64,000 nucleotides of DNA from Rhodothermales bacterium (GCA_022821845.1 JAJECT010000012.1:67466-131465), one strand, 5' to 3'. Positions 44,145 through 53,680 are shown, numbered from the stretch's first letter. Notes: a model not told the origin generated them from the letters alone. Translations and numbers: made by a program.

Positions 44145-45260
44145 CTACAGGTTCGTGATGGCCTCGGAGGCGGCGGCGCGTCCCTTCGGGGTCAGGGCCA
44201 GCAGGTCGTCGTTGGCCTGCCGCACCAGTCCGTTCGATTGCGCCCTGCGGACCACCCGCCGCGCAAAATCCCGTTCCCAGGAGAGGTGTTCTTCGAGGTG
44301 CCCGACCCGGCGCTCTGTATCCTCTTCGGGCAGCCCTTCGTGGTTGAACAGGTGAATGGCCAGCATTTTTTCGGCGAATTCCCATTTTTGCCTCCTGCGC
44401 CGCCGTCGGCCCGCCAGCACGCCGTATCGGGGCGCCGCCAGCCAGACGATGGCAAATACCGCGCCCGCCGCGCTGGCCATGGCCCCGGCGATGGATACGT
44501 CGAGCAGGCGGGCCGCCTGGAATCCGGCCACCGCAGCCACCACGCCAAGCCCCACGCTCAGGAGGATCATGTCGCGGAGCCGGTCGGTCAGCAGGTAGGC
44601 CGCCGCAGGCGGCGCAACCATCAAGGCCACGACCAGGATGGAACCGACGGCGTCGAAGGCCGCCACCGCCGTGATCGACACGGAGGTCATTAGCCCGTAG
44701 TGAATCAGCGTGGGGGCGAAGCCCAGCGTCGCGGCCAAACCGGCGTCGAACGCGGCGATCTTCAGTTCCTTGTAGAAGAGCGCGACGAACGCGACATTCG
44801 CCAGGCCCACGGCGCCCATCGCATACAGCGCGCGCGGCCCGATATCCCGGCCCAGCGCGACGAGCCGGTCGAATGGAGCGAAGGCCGGTTCGCCGAGAAG
44901 CACCGCATCCGCGTCGAGGTGCACGTCGCCGGCGTAGCGGGCGATGAGGAGGACGCCTACGCTGAACAATACGGGAAACACCAGCCCGATGGCTGCGTCT
45001 TCCCGAACCCGCTCCGTGGACATGAGCAGTTCCACCAGCAGGACGGCGAACACCCCCGTGCCCGCCGCGGCCAGAATCAGCAGGGGGGAATTCAGGTTGT
45101 GGGTCAAAAAGAACGCCGCCACGATGCCCGGCAAGATGGCGTGGCTTATGGCGTCGCTCATCATGGCCATCTTGCGCAGCACAAGGAACGCGCCCGGGAG
45201 CGCGCACGCCGCCGCCACCACCACGGCGAGCATCTGAATTTCGATCTCTGCCTGGGTCAT
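44145..45260 (-). CDS. Metal ABC transporter permease with C-terminal extension
   Basis: 371 residues from the ATG at 45260, overlapping the upstream permease gene by ATGA; the longer frame is inside that gene. It has about eight ABC-3 family helices with the GAFLVLRKMAMMSDAISHAILPGIV signature and a soluble C-terminal part (about 285-371, HLFNHEGLPEEDTERRVGHLEEH) that ends the chain in a winged-helix-like region. With the upstream permease it forms the membrane part of a TroCD/MntCD-type importer for zinc, manganese or iron. Confidence 0.88.
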   Translation of the reverse strand: MTQAEIEIQMLAVVVAAACALPGAFLVLRKMAMMSDAISHAILPGIVAAFFLTHNLNSPLLILAAAGTGVFAVLLVELLMSTERVREDAAIGLVFPVLFSVGVLLIARYAGDVHLDADAVLLGEPAFAPFDRLVALGRDIGPRALYAMGAVGLANVAFVALFYKELKIAAFDAGLAATLGFAPTLIHYGLMTSVSITAVAAFDAVGSILVVALMVAPPAAAYLLTDRLRDMILLSVGLGVVAAVAGFQAARLLDVSIAGAMASAAGAVFAIVWLAAPRYGVLAGRRRRRRQKWEFAEKMLAIHLFNHEGLPEEDTERRVGHLEEHLSWERDFARRVVRRAQSNGLVRQANDDLLALTPKGRAAASEAITNL

Positions 45261-46363
45261 TGGCGTTCTTTTCGCAGCGTTTCCGCATGGCGCAGGCCCG
45301 CGTCGGTGAGGCCCCACCCGCCCGCCGCGCGGCGGACCAGGCCCTCCTTGTTCAGGCGCATGAGCAGGCGGTCTACGGGAAGGTCTTTCGCCCGCATGGC
45401 TTGCACGGCCCCCTGCGGGTGGGGGCGCAGCGGATCCGCGTGCTGCATGCCCAGCGCGTACAGGTCCAGCAGCACGGTTTCGCGCTGGAAGCGTCCCGCG
45501 TTCCGGCGTCTTCGCAGGCGCTGCCCCAGCAGGCCCCGATTCGGCGCGAAAAAGAGCGACCCCGCCACGATCGCACCCATGCAAAGCACGATCAGCGGAC
45601 CGGTGGGCAAGCCGGTTTCGAGGCTGCTGAGCATGGCCCCGGTTACGCCGCCCGCCGCGCCAAACCCCGCGGAGAGCAGCACCATTTTCCACAGGACGTC
45701 CGTCCATTGCCTCCCGGCGGCGGCGGGCGCCACGATCATGGCGCTCATCAGCACGACGCCGACCGTCTGCAATCCGATCACAATGGCCACCACCAGCAGC
45801 GCCGTCAGCAAAAGGTCCACGCGCCGCATGGGCAAGCCCAGCGTCCGCCCGTATTCCGGGTCGAAAGCCAGCAATTTCAATTCTTTCCAGAAAAGCAGCA
45901 TGAGGGCGAGCGCGCCGCCCCCCGGAATCGCCATGGCGACCACGTCGCGCCAGACAAGCGAGGAAGCCTGTCCGAACAGGAACGTATCCAGCCCGGCCTG
46001 GGACGCCCCGGCCCGTTGCCGAATCCACGTCAGGAGCACCAGCCCCGCGCCGAAGAACACGGACAGCGTCAGGGCGAGCATGCTGTCGTACTTGATCCGG
46101 GTGGTTTCGGTGACGGACAGGATCCAGAGCGTCGCAAGCCACCCCGCCAGCGCCGCCCCGATCATGAGCGCCAGCGGGGTTTTGCTGCCCGTCAGCAGGA
46201 AGGCGAGCGCGACGCCGGGCAGCGCGGCGTGCGAAATGGCGTCGCCGAGGAGGCTTTGCCCGCGCAATACGGCGTACGTCCCCAGGCCGCCGCTCACCAC
46301 GCCCAGCACGGCGGAACCCAGGGCCACCATCCGTAGCGTATAATCGCTGAACAGGTGTTCCAT
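45257..46363 (-). CDS. Metal ABC transporter permease (Tro/Znu/Mnt family)
   Basis: 368 residues, ABC-3-type permease: AVLRGQSLLGDAISHAALPGVALAFLL, PEYGRTLGLPMRRVDLLLTALL and VGVVLMSAMIVAPAAAGRQW are the family signatures. The C-terminal 90 residues are soluble, with ALGMQHADPLRPHPQGAVQAM and LLMRLNKEGLVRRAAGGWGLTDAG, a winged-helix-like pattern. Second permease follows with an ATGA overlap. Two such permeases per operon are typical of Tro-type systems. Confidence 0.9.
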   Translation of the reverse strand: MEHLFSDYTLRMVALGSAVLGVVSGGLGTYAVLRGQSLLGDAISHAALPGVALAFLLTGSKTPLALMIGAALAGWLATLWILSVTETTRIKYDSMLALTLSVFFGAGLVLLTWIRQRAGASQAGLDTFLFGQASSLVWRDVVAMAIPGGGALALMLLFWKELKLLAFDPEYGRTLGLPMRRVDLLLTALLVVAIVIGLQTVGVVLMSAMIVAPAAAGRQWTDVLWKMVLLSAGFGAAGGVTGAMLSSLETGLPTGPLIVLCMGAIVAGSLFFAPNRGLLGQRLRRRRNAGRFQRETVLLDLYALGMQHADPLRPHPQGAVQAMRAKDLPVDRLLMRLNKEGLVRRAAGGWGLTDAGLRHAETLRKERQ

Positions 46364-46378
46364 GACGTCCTCCGCAGG

Positions 46379-47149
46379 CTACGGGGCCGCGGGGTCGGCT
46401 GCGTCGGCTGTGTTCGCGCTGCGCAGAAACGCGATGCGCCCGCCGTACGTCAGGCGAAGATTGTCCGTCGTAAAGGCTTGTTCGACCGGCCCGGAAGCGA
46501 TGCGCCGGACGTTCAGCAGCATCACGCGATCAAAGTATTCCTCCACCGTTTGCAGATCGTGGTGCACGACGAGCAGCGTGCGCCCCTCGGACCGCAGCGC
46601 CCGCAGCAGGTCGATGACGGCCCGCTCCGTGACGGCGTCTACCCCCTGAAACGGTTCGTCCATCAGGTAGACCCGGGCGTCCTGCACCAGGGCGCGCGCC
46701 AGAAAAACGCGTTGTTGCTGCCCCCCGGACAGTTGCCGAATCTGCCGGCCCGCGAACGCGTCCATGCCCACGCGCGCCAGCGCATCTCGCGCCTGTTCGC
46801 GTTCGCGTTTGCCCGGCCGGCGTATCCACCCAAGGCGCCCGTAGCGCCCCATCATCACCACGTCCAGCACGCTGGTCGGGAAATCCCAGTCCACGCTGCC
46901 CCGTTGCGGCACATAGGCGATCTGTTGCCGGGACGCCTCGTACGGCGCGTCGAAGAACCGGATGCGGCCCGCAGACACCGGCAACAAGCCCAGCAGGGCC
47001 TTGACGAAGGTGGTTTTCCCGGCGCCGTTCGGCCCCACGACGGCCATGAGCACCCCGGGAGGCACGGTCAGGTCAATGTCCCACAGGACAGGCTTGTCTC
47101 GATAGGCGACGGTCAGGTCGCGCACTTCTATGGCCGCCGCGCCGCTCAA
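46379..47149 (-). CDS. Metal ABC transporter ATP-binding protein
   Basis: 256 residues starting at a TTG at 47149 that overlaps the binding-protein gene stop (TTGA), giving [16 protein letters not shown] at the start; no ATG lies at a suitable place. Walker [11 protein letters not shown]-loop VPQRGSVDW, signature [15 protein letters not shown], Walker B VYLMDEPF and the H-loop VVHHDLQTV are all present, with the usual spacing. Powers the metal importer. Translational coupling is inferred from the overlap. Confidence 0.92.
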   Translation of the reverse strand: MSGAAAIEVRDLTVAYRDKPVLWDIDLTVPPGVLMAVVGPNGAGKTTFVKALLGLLPVSAGRIRFFDAPYEASRQQIAYVPQRGSVDWDFPTSVLDVVMMGRYGRLGWIRRPGKREREQARDALARVGMDAFAGRQIRQLSGGQQQRVFLARALVQDARVYLMDEPFQGVDAVTERAVIDLLRALRSEGRTLLVVHHDLQTVEEYFDRVMLLNVRRIASGPVEQAFTTDNLRLTYGGRIAFLRSANTADAADPAAP

Positions 47150-48093
47150 GCGGGGTCCGGGGCGAGGGCCGCCACGATGGCGTCGATGTTCGTCCGCATC
47201 ATGCCCGAATACGTCCCGGCCTCCGCGCCGGGGTCGCCCAGCGCGTCGCCGTAGAGCGTTCCGCCAATGCCTACTTCGAATCCGCGGGCCCGCACGGCCT
47301 CCTGCACGGCCTGTATGCCTCGGGGAGAAATGGAGGTTTCGACGAACAGGGCCGGAATCCGGCGGTCGGCCACAAGGTCGGCCAGGCGCTGCACGTCCGC
47401 CGTGCCCGCCTCCGCCGCCGTACTGATGCCCTGCAAGCCATGCACTTCGAATCCGTACGCCCGCCCGAAATAGCCGAACGCGTCGTGCGACGTAACGATG
47501 ACCCGGCGCTCCGCAGGGATCGCGGCGGCCTGCTCCAGGACGTACGCATGGGTGCGGTCCAGTTCTGCAAGGTAGCCCTCCAGCCGCTGCCGGTAGGCTT
47601 CCGCATGGCGTGGATCGGCCTCGGCCAGCGTTTCCTGTACGCGCCGGGCCGCCTTTTTCCACAGGGACACGTCGAACCAGACATGCGGGTCGTAGTTGCC
47701 CTGGAACCGCTCCGAATCGATGAGGTCCTCCGGGGAGACGCTTGCTTCCGCCACCGCGAATACGGGGACGCCGCGTTGCCGCATCCGCTCGAAAACATCC
47801 CCCATTTTGCCTTCCAGATGCAGCCCGTTGTACAAAATGACGTCCGCCTCAGACAGGCGCGTCACGTCCCCGGCGCTGGCCTTGTACAGGTGCGGGTCCA
47901 CGCCCGGCCCCATGAGGCTCTGCGTCCGTACGCGCTCGCCGCCTATCTGCGCGGCCAGGTCCGCCACGATGCTGGTGGTGGCCACCACGCCAAGCCGGCC
48001 CGGCGGGGCTGCGTCGTCGCCGCGCGTTTGCCCGCATCCGGCCAGGACGCCTGCGGCGAACAGGATGGAGAAACAAAGAGCGTACCCTCGCAT
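47146..48093 (-). CDS. Metal ABC transporter substrate-binding lipoprotein (TroA/ZnuA type)
   Basis: 315 residues from the ATG at 48093, with a lipoprotein signal ending LAGC. The metal ligands appear as histidines in [17 protein letters not shown] and TSHDAFGYF, plus an acidic residue in LFVETSI or YGDALGDPG. The third ligand is histidine (as in TroA/ZnuA) rather than the glutamate of PsaA-type manganese proteins, so zinc is favoured, with manganese or iron possible. First gene of the four-gene minus-strand operon (binding protein, ATPase, two permeases). Confidence 0.92.
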   Translation of the reverse strand: MRGYALCFSILFAAGVLAGCGQTRGDDAAPPGRLGVVATTSIVADLAAQIGGERVRTQSLMGPGVDPHLYKASAGDVTRLSEADVILYNGLHLEGKMGDVFERMRQRGVPVFAVAEASVSPEDLIDSERFQGNYDPHVWFDVSLWKKAARRVQETLAEADPRHAEAYRQRLEGYLAELDRTHAYVLEQAAAIPAERRVIVTSHDAFGYFGRAYGFEVHGLQGISTAAEAGTADVQRLADLVADRRIPALFVETSISPRGIQAVQEAVRARGFEVGIGGTLYGDALGDPGAEAGTYSGMMRTNIDAIVAALAPDPA

Positions 48094-48181
48094 GGCGCGC
48101 ACCGGAAAAGGAAGAAGGATCGTTTGCGGATGGCCCAGATCGGCCCGGTCTGGTTCCGAAAAGGCCGAAATAAGGCATGTT

Positions 48182-48215
48182 ACAAGGCTAAATATAATTT
48201 TAGACAAGGCTAAAT
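48182..48215 (-). promoter_or_regulatory. Candidate metalloregulator operator upstream of the metal importer
   Basis: ACAAGGCTAAAT occurs twice with a 22-base period (48182-48193 and 48204-48215), about two helical turns. Between them CTAAATATAATTTTAG (48188-48203) is an imperfect palindrome holding TATAAT-like sequence. It lies about 90-120 bases upstream of the binding-protein ATG. Such paired sites upstream of metal importers are usually bound by MntR/Fur/DtxR-type repressors; the regulator is not in the window. Confidence 0.5.
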
Positions 48216-48376
48216 TTCAAGGGTTCGCGCTATTTTGTATTGTTATTCACATTAAATTGCATATTCACGGCGCGATATTCTCTTGCGCTTTCAAGAACAC
48301 GGGACGGATTCGGGGATTAAAAGGGGACTGTTTTTTCGTTCCGGCTCGTTCCGGCGACCCCGGTTGGTTCATCGCC

Positions 48377-50170
48377 ATGCCCAACGAGGATACTCAAGGT
48401 TTCGACGGCCGCCTGCTGCGCCGCATCGTGCGCTATCTGGCTCCCTACAAGTGGTGGGTGCTGATCGCGTTCGCGCTGACGGCAGGCGCTTCTTTTCTTG
48501 GCCCGCTGCGCCCGAGGCTGGTGCAGGAGGCCATCGACGGGTATATCGTGCCGGGCGACCTGGAGGGGTTGCAGGGAATCATTCTGCTTCTGGTGGCCGC
48601 CCTCGTCGGCGAAGGGGTCTTTTCGCTCCTGCAAGGCTATCTGACGCAGTGGATCGGGCAGCACGCCATTTACGACCTGCGCACGGCGGTTTTTCGACAT
48701 ATTCAGCGGCAACCGCTTCGCTTTTTCGACCGTACGCCCGTCGGGCGGCTCATTACGCGAACCACGAGCGACGTGGAGGCGCTGAGCGACGTCCTGTCGG
48801 CGGGGCTGGTCGTCATTCTGGGCAATCTGTTTCGCCTTGCCTTCATTCTCTACTTCATGTTCTCCCTGAACTGGGTGCTGGCGCTGGTCGTGCTGGGGGT
48901 GATGCCCGTCATGGCGTACGGGGTGTTCCTTTTTCGGAGCAAGGTGCGGGTGCAGTATCGGGAAACCCGCAAGCAGGTGGCGCGGCTCAATTCGTTCCTG
49001 CAGGAGCATATTTCCGGGATGCACATCGTGCAGGCGTTCAATCGGGAGCGGGAGGAAATGAAACGGTTCAGCGGCATCAATCACGAGCACCGCGCCGCGC
49101 AGGTCAAGACCATTTTTTATTTCGCGCTCTTCTGGCCGATGGTGGACATCGTCGCGTCCACGGCGCTGGGCCTGGTCATCTGGTTTGGCGGTTTGCAGGC
49201 CATGGCCGGGACGCTCACCATTGGGGTGCTCATTGCGTTTATCCAGTTCTCCCGGCAGTTTTTCGAACCCATTCGGAATCTTTCGGATCAGTACAATACG
49301 TTGCAGAGCGCCATGGCGGGGGCCGAACGCATTTTCGGGCTGCTGGATCAGGATCAGTCTCTTGTCGAGAAAGCCGCGCCCGCCCGGCTGGGTCGCGCAG
49401 AAGGCCGCATCGAGTTTCGGAATGTATGGTTCGCGTACGGGGGCGCGGAGGACGGCGAGGCGGAGCCGGACTGGATTTTGCGCGACGTGTCGTTCTCGGT
49501 GGAGCCGGGGCAGCAGGTGGCTATCGTGGGGGCGACGGGCGCCGGGAAGACGACGATCATCAACGCGCTCTTGCGGTTCTACGATATCCAGCGCGGGGGT
49601 ATTTTCGTGGACGGGGTCGATATTCGGGACCTGCGGCTTGCCGAATTGCGCCGCCGCATCGGGCTGGTGCTGCAGGACGTATTTCTTTTTTCCGGCTCCA
49701 TTGCCCGGAATCTGACGCTGGACGATCCTGAAATCAGCGAGGCGGACATGCGCCGGGCCGCCGAACTGGTGGGGGCGGACGCCTTCATTCGCAAACTGCC
49801 GGACGGGTACGAGCAGGACGTGCGCGAGCGGGGGGCTTCGCTTTCGCACGGACAGCGGCAATTGCTTTCGTTCGTGCGGGTCCTGGCGTACGATCCCGCC
49901 TTTCTTGTGCTGGACGAGGCGACCTCCAGCGTGGACACCGAAACCGAACGGCTCATCGAGCAGGCCCTGAAGAAGTTGATGGCGGGCCGGACGTCCCTCG
50001 TGGTTGCGCACCGCTTGTCCACGATCCGGCATTCGGATCGCATTCTGGTCATGCACAAGGGCCGCATCCGGGAACAGGGCGCCCATCAGGAATTGCTTGC
50101 GATGGACGGCTTGTACCGGCGGCTGTACGAATTGCAGTACGCGGAACAGGAGGGACAGCAGGCCGCCTGA
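48377..50170 (+). CDS. ABC exporter, fused membrane and ATPase domains (MsbA/BmrA-like)
   Basis: 597 residues from the ATG at 48377; longer frames run back over the metal operon and are shadows. A six-helix exporter membrane domain (about 20-315) with TRTTSDVEALSDVLSAG, then an ATPase domain: Walker A GATGAGKTT, Q-loop VLQDVFLF, signature LSHGQRQLLSF, Walker B FLVLDEATSSVDTETE and VVAHRLSTI. The signature LSHGQ (instead of LSGGQ) and the GGI...VDGVDIRDLRL wording are like the YheI/YheH-type half-transporters. It works as a dimer to export lipid, peptide or drug. Confidence 0.93.
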   Translation: MPNEDTQGFDGRLLRRIVRYLAPYKWWVLIAFALTAGASFLGPLRPRLVQEAIDGYIVPGDLEGLQGIILLLVAALVGEGVFSLLQGYLTQWIGQHAIYDLRTAVFRHIQRQPLRFFDRTPVGRLITRTTSDVEALSDVLSAGLVVILGNLFRLAFILYFMFSLNWVLALVVLGVMPVMAYGVFLFRSKVRVQYRETRKQVARLNSFLQEHISGMHIVQAFNREREEMKRFSGINHEHRAAQVKTIFYFALFWPMVDIVASTALGLVIWFGGLQAMAGTLTIGVLIAFIQFSRQFFEPIRNLSDQYNTLQSAMAGAERIFGLLDQDQSLVEKAAPARLGRAEGRIEFRNVWFAYGGAEDGEAEPDWILRDVSFSVEPGQQVAIVGATGAGKTTIINALLRFYDIQRGGIFVDGVDIRDLRLAELRRRIGLVLQDVFLFSGSIARNLTLDDPEISEADMRRAAELVGADAFIRKLPDGYEQDVRERGASLSHGQRQLLSFVRVLAYDPAFLVLDEATSSVDTETERLIEQALKKLMAGRTSLVVAHRLSTIRHSDRILVMHKGRIREQGAHQELLAMDGLYRRLYELQYAEQEGQQAA

Positions 50171-50235
50171 GCGCGCATTCGCCGCGCTGTTCGCTGGACG
50201 ATTTTGCCCATTCACTCGATAATATATTATACGCC

Positions 50236-50568
50236 ATGACCGCCTACTACGAACCGCGTCACCTCGCCCGCTTCGGGGATATCGGGAAGGGAAACAAGGA
50301 ACTGGCCGACCTGTTCTTTGCCTGGTACGGAAAAGTGTTCGAGGAGGGGGCGCTGACGGCGCGCGAAAAGGCGCTCATTGCGCTGGCCGTGGCGCACGCC
50401 GTACAGTGTCCGTATTGCATCGACGCCTACGCGCAGGAATGCCTTGGGAAGGGGGCAGACCTTGAGCAAATGACCGAGGCCGTGCATGTGGCTTCGGCCA
50501 TTCGGGGCGGGGCTTCGCTGGTCCACGGCGTGCAAATGCTGGAGCAGGTCGAAGCGCAAACCATGTAA
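50236..50568 (+). CDS. Carboxymuconolactone decarboxylase/AhpD-like protein, arsenosugar-associated
   Basis: 110 residues of the AhpD/CMD-like fold with the redox pair C54/C57-type CPYCIDAYAQ and KALIALAVAHAVQCPYC. It is 82 bases before the arsS gene, in the pairing that is recurrent in arsenosugar-biosynthesis gene sets (arsenosugar biosynthesis-associated peroxidase-like protein). It may reduce or protect thiols or peroxides during that pathway. Confidence 0.88.
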   Translation: MTAYYEPRHLARFGDIGKGNKELADLFFAWYGKVFEEGALTAREKALIALAVAHAVQCPYCIDAYAQECLGKGADLEQMTEAVHVASAIRGGASLVHGVQMLEQVEAQTM

Positions 50569-50649
50569 GCCCTGTGCATCCTGTGCATTTTGCGCATCCG
50601 TTCCCGGAATCCATCGCGTTTCTATTCGTTTTGTCCGCCGCGCTCGCCC

Positions 50650-51795
50650 ATGGAAGTTTCTGCTGAATTCATTGCGCTGGAGCAGCTTGCCGGAGGGGAC
50701 GGCAGCATGCTGGACGTGGAGGGGCCGCGGGTTACCAGTAGTTTGCGCTACCGGCGCGACCCGCTTTCCCGCCCGGAGGAGCAGTTGCGCGCGCTGAAGG
50801 CCGTTCCCCTGGAGGCAGGCCCCTCCGGGACGGGGGATTTCGACCAGGACCTCGCGGTTTCGGGGTGGGAACGGCTGGCGCCCGCGCAACTGGACGTGTT
50901 TCAGATCAATGTGGGCAAACTCTGCAACATGACGTGTCGGCATTGCCATGTCGATTCGGGGCCGGACCGGACGGAGGAGAACATGGATCGGGAGACGGTG
51001 GATGCGTGCCTGCGGGCCATTGATGCCTCCGGCGCGCATACGGTCGATCTGACGGGCGGCGCCCCGGAACTGAATCCCCATTTCAAATACCTCGTGGACG
51101 CGTGCGTTCGGCGGGGCAAGCATGTCATCGACCGATGCAACCTGACGATTCTGATGACGCGCCGCTTCGCCGATTTGCCGCAGTGGATGGCCGAGCGGGG
51201 GGTGGAAGTGGTGTGTTCGTTGCCGCATTACCGGCGGTCCGGGACGGATGCGCAGCGGGGGGAGGGGACGTACGACCTGAGTGTCGCGGCGATTCGGAAA
51301 CTGAATGCGGCAGGGTACGGGCAGGGCGATCCCGAGCGGATATTGACGCTGGTTGCGAATCCGGTGGGGGCGTTTCTTGCGCCAGGGCAGGCGTCGCTGG
51401 AAAGGGAGTGGAAGGAGGCGCTGGCCCGCAACCACGGCATTGCGTTCGACCGCCTGATAGCGCTGAACAATATGCCGATGTCCCGGTATCTCGAATGGTT
51501 GGCGGACAGGGGGCTTGTCGAGGAATATATGCGCCGGCTCGCGCAGGCGTTCAACCCGGCGGCCATACCGGGGCTGATGTGCCGGAATACGTTGTCGGTG
51601 TCCTGGGACGGATATTTGTACGATTGCGATTTCAACCAGCAACTGGATATGCGACTGGACCTGCCCGGCGGCCTGCGCCCCCACGTGCGGGATTTCGACC
51701 TGGACGCGTGGCGGCGGCATGTGGTGCGGACCGCCCGGCATTGCTACGGGTGCACGGCGGGGGCGGGGAGTTCTTGTGGCGGGCAGGTGGTTTAG
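50650..51795 (+). CDS. arsS: Arsenosugar biosynthesis radical SAM protein ArsS
   Basis: 381 residues from the ATG at 50650 (an ATG-type start at 50590 is also in frame). The radical SAM cluster motif is C-x3-C-x2-C in KLCNMTCRHCHVDSGP. Other ArsS features: VDLTGGAPELNPHFKYLV, RCNLTILM, NPVGAFLAPGQASLE, SVSWDGYLYDCDFNQQL, and a C-terminal cysteine-rich tail HCYGCTAGAGSSCGG. It adds a 5'-deoxyadenosyl group to dimethylarsinous acid in arsenosugar formation. Its last ~85 bases recur in decayed form at 56944-57022. Confidence 0.93.
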   Translation: MEVSAEFIALEQLAGGDGSMLDVEGPRVTSSLRYRRDPLSRPEEQLRALKAVPLEAGPSGTGDFDQDLAVSGWERLAPAQLDVFQINVGKLCNMTCRHCHVDSGPDRTEENMDRETVDACLRAIDASGAHTVDLTGGAPELNPHFKYLVDACVRRGKHVIDRCNLTILMTRRFADLPQWMAERGVEVVCSLPHYRRSGTDAQRGEGTYDLSVAAIRKLNAAGYGQGDPERILTLVANPVGAFLAPGQASLEREWKEALARNHGIAFDRLIALNNMPMSRYLEWLADRGLVEEYMRRLAQAFNPAAIPGLMCRNTLSVSWDGYLYDCDFNQQLDMRLDLPGGLRPHVRDFDLDAWRRHVVRTARHCYGCTAGAGSSCGGQVV

Positions 51796-51810
51796 GGGGA
51801 TTTTTTGGGG
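51724..51810 (+). repeat. arsS 3' end: left copy of the duplicated boundary sequence
   Basis: The end of arsS and the following T-run (GATTTTTTGGGG) match 56944-57022. The core GGCGGGxGCGGGGAGTTCTTGTGG (51756-51779) differs from the right copy by a single base, with a 17-base exact core. It could be the left attachment site of an integrated element. Confidence 0.65.
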
Positions 51811-51986
51811 TGGCGTATCTTCGATTGTGGTGCTCTGAAACATAGCGTAGTTCGGGTACGTATACGAAAAGGATATGGGCGAAATCGGATGGGTTTGGGC
51901 GGTGTATAGCGGGGCAGGCGCTCTCCGAACATGCTCCCTTGGCACTGGACAGAAATAACACCGGAAAAGTGCATCAGGAATACCGA

Positions 51987-52322
51987 ATGCGAATCGAGTC
52001 TCTTCGTGGCGATGCTATGCTTGACGGTTTCGATGCGAGTGCCGCATCCGAGCAGGATTTCTGGTTATTTTTAAAATCAATTCCATTCGCTGAAAAGGCA
52101 GGTTTAGTGCTCCTAGATAATGGCCATTTACGCGCTGTTTGGAAAGGGGAAAAAGGTGAGTTTTTGGGGCTTCAATTTCTCGGTGATGGCATGATTCAAT
52201 ATGTCATATTTGGACGAGGCGAGAATAGCGACCATATCCCTCGCGTAGCCGGACGAGATACCTTTGAGGGTGTGAAGAAGCAAGTACGGAATTTTAAACT
52301 GGATGCTTTTTTGGGGTTATGA
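51987..52322 (+). CDS. Small conserved protein, unknown function
   Basis: 111 residues from the ATG at 51987 (a longer frame begins at 51939). The wording FLKSIPFAEKAGLVLLDNGHLRAVWKG, LGLQFLGDGMIQYVIF and RVAGRDTFEGVKKQVRNF is one I recall from uncharacterised proteins in many bacteria that sit next to unrelated partners, sometimes antitoxin-like. No partner with a toxin signature lies beside it here; the next gene is the low-GC PD-(D/E)XK-like gene on the opposite strand. Confidence 0.55.
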   Translation: MRIESLRGDAMLDGFDASAASEQDFWLFLKSIPFAEKAGLVLLDNGHLRAVWKGEKGEFLGLQFLGDGMIQYVIFGRGENSDHIPRVAGRDTFEGVKKQVRNFKLDAFLGL

Positions 52323-52566
52323 CGGAGAAAAATTTTCGATATATGTATAAATTTTATAAATCAAAGATTGGCATAAAAATTGTATATAAATCCCATGTAA
52401 ATTGAATAGACTGTATAGAAACAGGCAACATCTTTTACTTTCGTTATTTCATAACGTTACAGCAAGAAAATAAATGCCTCAATATTGTGCATGATTATGG
52501 TCAAGATAAAAATCAACATGCTGATTATATTTTTAATTTTGATATCAGATCACGAGTTTGTTATAT
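52323..52566. other. Very A+T-rich spacer
   Basis: About 244 bases of strongly A+T-rich DNA at the start of the low-GC block, no gene or RNA recognised. Confidence 0.4.
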
Positions 52567-53463
52567 TCAATTATCATTTTTATTTTTTACTAAGAGTAGA
52601 CGCTTTGGAAACGTATTTGGTTTTGATTCACAATAGCTCCACAAATTATTCCAATCATCAATGGATAAAGTTCTTTCCTTTTCTTTTCGTGAGAATTTCG
52701 GATAAACATCATTGTTATCATATGCGTAATTTTTTTTCCACAACCATTCTGGCCAAGCACCTTCAATTGGCTCTAAGCATACCCAATTGTAATCAGGTAT
52801 GTTGCCTAACTCATTTAGTGAATTTTGATATATAGACAAAATGTTTAAATCCATAGATATTTTTTGTGCGCCATGTCTTTTCGGACAATTAAATAAACAA
52901 CGCCAAGGTAATGCGCAGTTATCTAATTTATGAATACATTGAAATTTTCTGCAACCGCGTTTATTAATTGCCTGCCGGACAATCCAACTTGGAATAATAG
53001 TACAACCTAGTTGTTTTTTATCAAAACATTTGCAACAATGCCAATACGATTGTATGTTATGAATATCTATATAATTATATAAAAGATAAATGGGGATAGA
53101 TTTTGTTTTTTTAGAATATTTTTCAAGAATATCTATTTGATAAATACTTGACGATTTATAGTTAAGAGTATTATATCTTCCAGATTCATATATTTTTTTA
53201 GATTGTATTGCAAAAACAATAGCTTTAGTATTTTTTATTTGAATTCGAATTTCCAGATCGTTACCTTGTTTTGATTCATTCAACTTCGTGGTTTGAATTA
53301 GGCTAAGGTGGCTTGGTGTAAATCGTTTGAAATCCAGAGTAAGGAGATCGGTTAGTGTCTCCTCACCCAGTCTGACATTGAATTCCCGAGAATATTTAAT
53401 TCTATCCCATGTGTCCGCCGCGATTTTTTCAGCAGCGGTAAAATTTTTTTGTGGCATCTTCAT
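52567..53463 (-). CDS. Low-GC protein with PD-(D/E)XK-like nuclease features
   Basis: 298 residues from the ATG at 53463. Base composition is around 30% GC, far from the flanking genes, so it is recently acquired. The N-terminal half has a nuclease-like pattern: RLGEETLTDLLTL (E34/E35), GNDLEIRIQI (D69, E71), then VFAIQSKK (Q87-x-K89), matching an E...DxE...QxK arrangement of the restriction-endonuclease fold (DUF6615-like). A cysteine cluster follows (HCCKCFDKKQLGC, RGCRKFQCIHKL, CALPWRCLFNC) that may bind zinc. The substrate and partner are not known. Confidence 0.55.
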   Translation of the reverse strand: MKMPQKNFTAAEKIAADTWDRIKYSREFNVRLGEETLTDLLTLDFKRFTPSHLSLIQTTKLNESKQGNDLEIRIQIKNTKAIVFAIQSKKIYESGRYNTLNYKSSSIYQIDILEKYSKKTKSIPIYLLYNYIDIHNIQSYWHCCKCFDKKQLGCTIIPSWIVRQAINKRGCRKFQCIHKLDNCALPWRCLFNCPKRHGAQKISMDLNILSIYQNSLNELGNIPDYNWVCLEPIEGAWPEWLWKKNYAYDNNDVYPKFSRKEKERTLSIDDWNNLWSYCESKPNTFPKRLLLVKNKNDN

Positions 53464-53517
53464 ATTGTATGCGCTAGTTTAATCATAGAAGTGATCCGTA
53501 AAAACTGGACAGGTCGT

Positions 53518-53680
53518 TTAGGTGCAGGATTGCGGTGGTTTATGCCGCCTTCGTCTGTAGTATACGTCATCGGGCGTGAGGCTGTCAAGGCCTTGGTGAC
53601 ATTTCTCGTTGAAGTAGTAACCGCCGTGCTTTTTACCTCTGCGTCCCTCTGGTAGGCATCCCGATAGATACTGTGCTCCT
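53518..53680 (-). pseudogene. Remnant of an IS3-type transposase C-terminus
   Basis: On the minus strand the frame ends YYFNEKCHQGLDSLTPDDVYY, the C-terminal signature of IS3-family integrase-core transposases (N-E-K-x-H-Q-G-L...T-P-x-x-V-Y). The upstream frames are broken, and only the tail survives. A TGGACA-type end (GTAAAAACTGGACAGG, about 53497-53513) lies just beyond, like an IS terminal repeat. It sits between the low-GC gene and the decayed DUF5131 gene. Confidence 0.55.

Noticed and set aside
46355..47254. 299-residue plus-strand frame
   Set aside because: Antisense shadow of the metal ABC ATPase gene.
47696..48376. N-terminal extension of the ABC exporter
   Set aside because: Overlaps the metal-binding protein gene antisense; the exporter family starts near MPNEDTQGF.
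48317..50215. 632-residue minus-strand frame
   Set aside because: Antisense shadow of the ABC exporter, which has all ATPase motifs.
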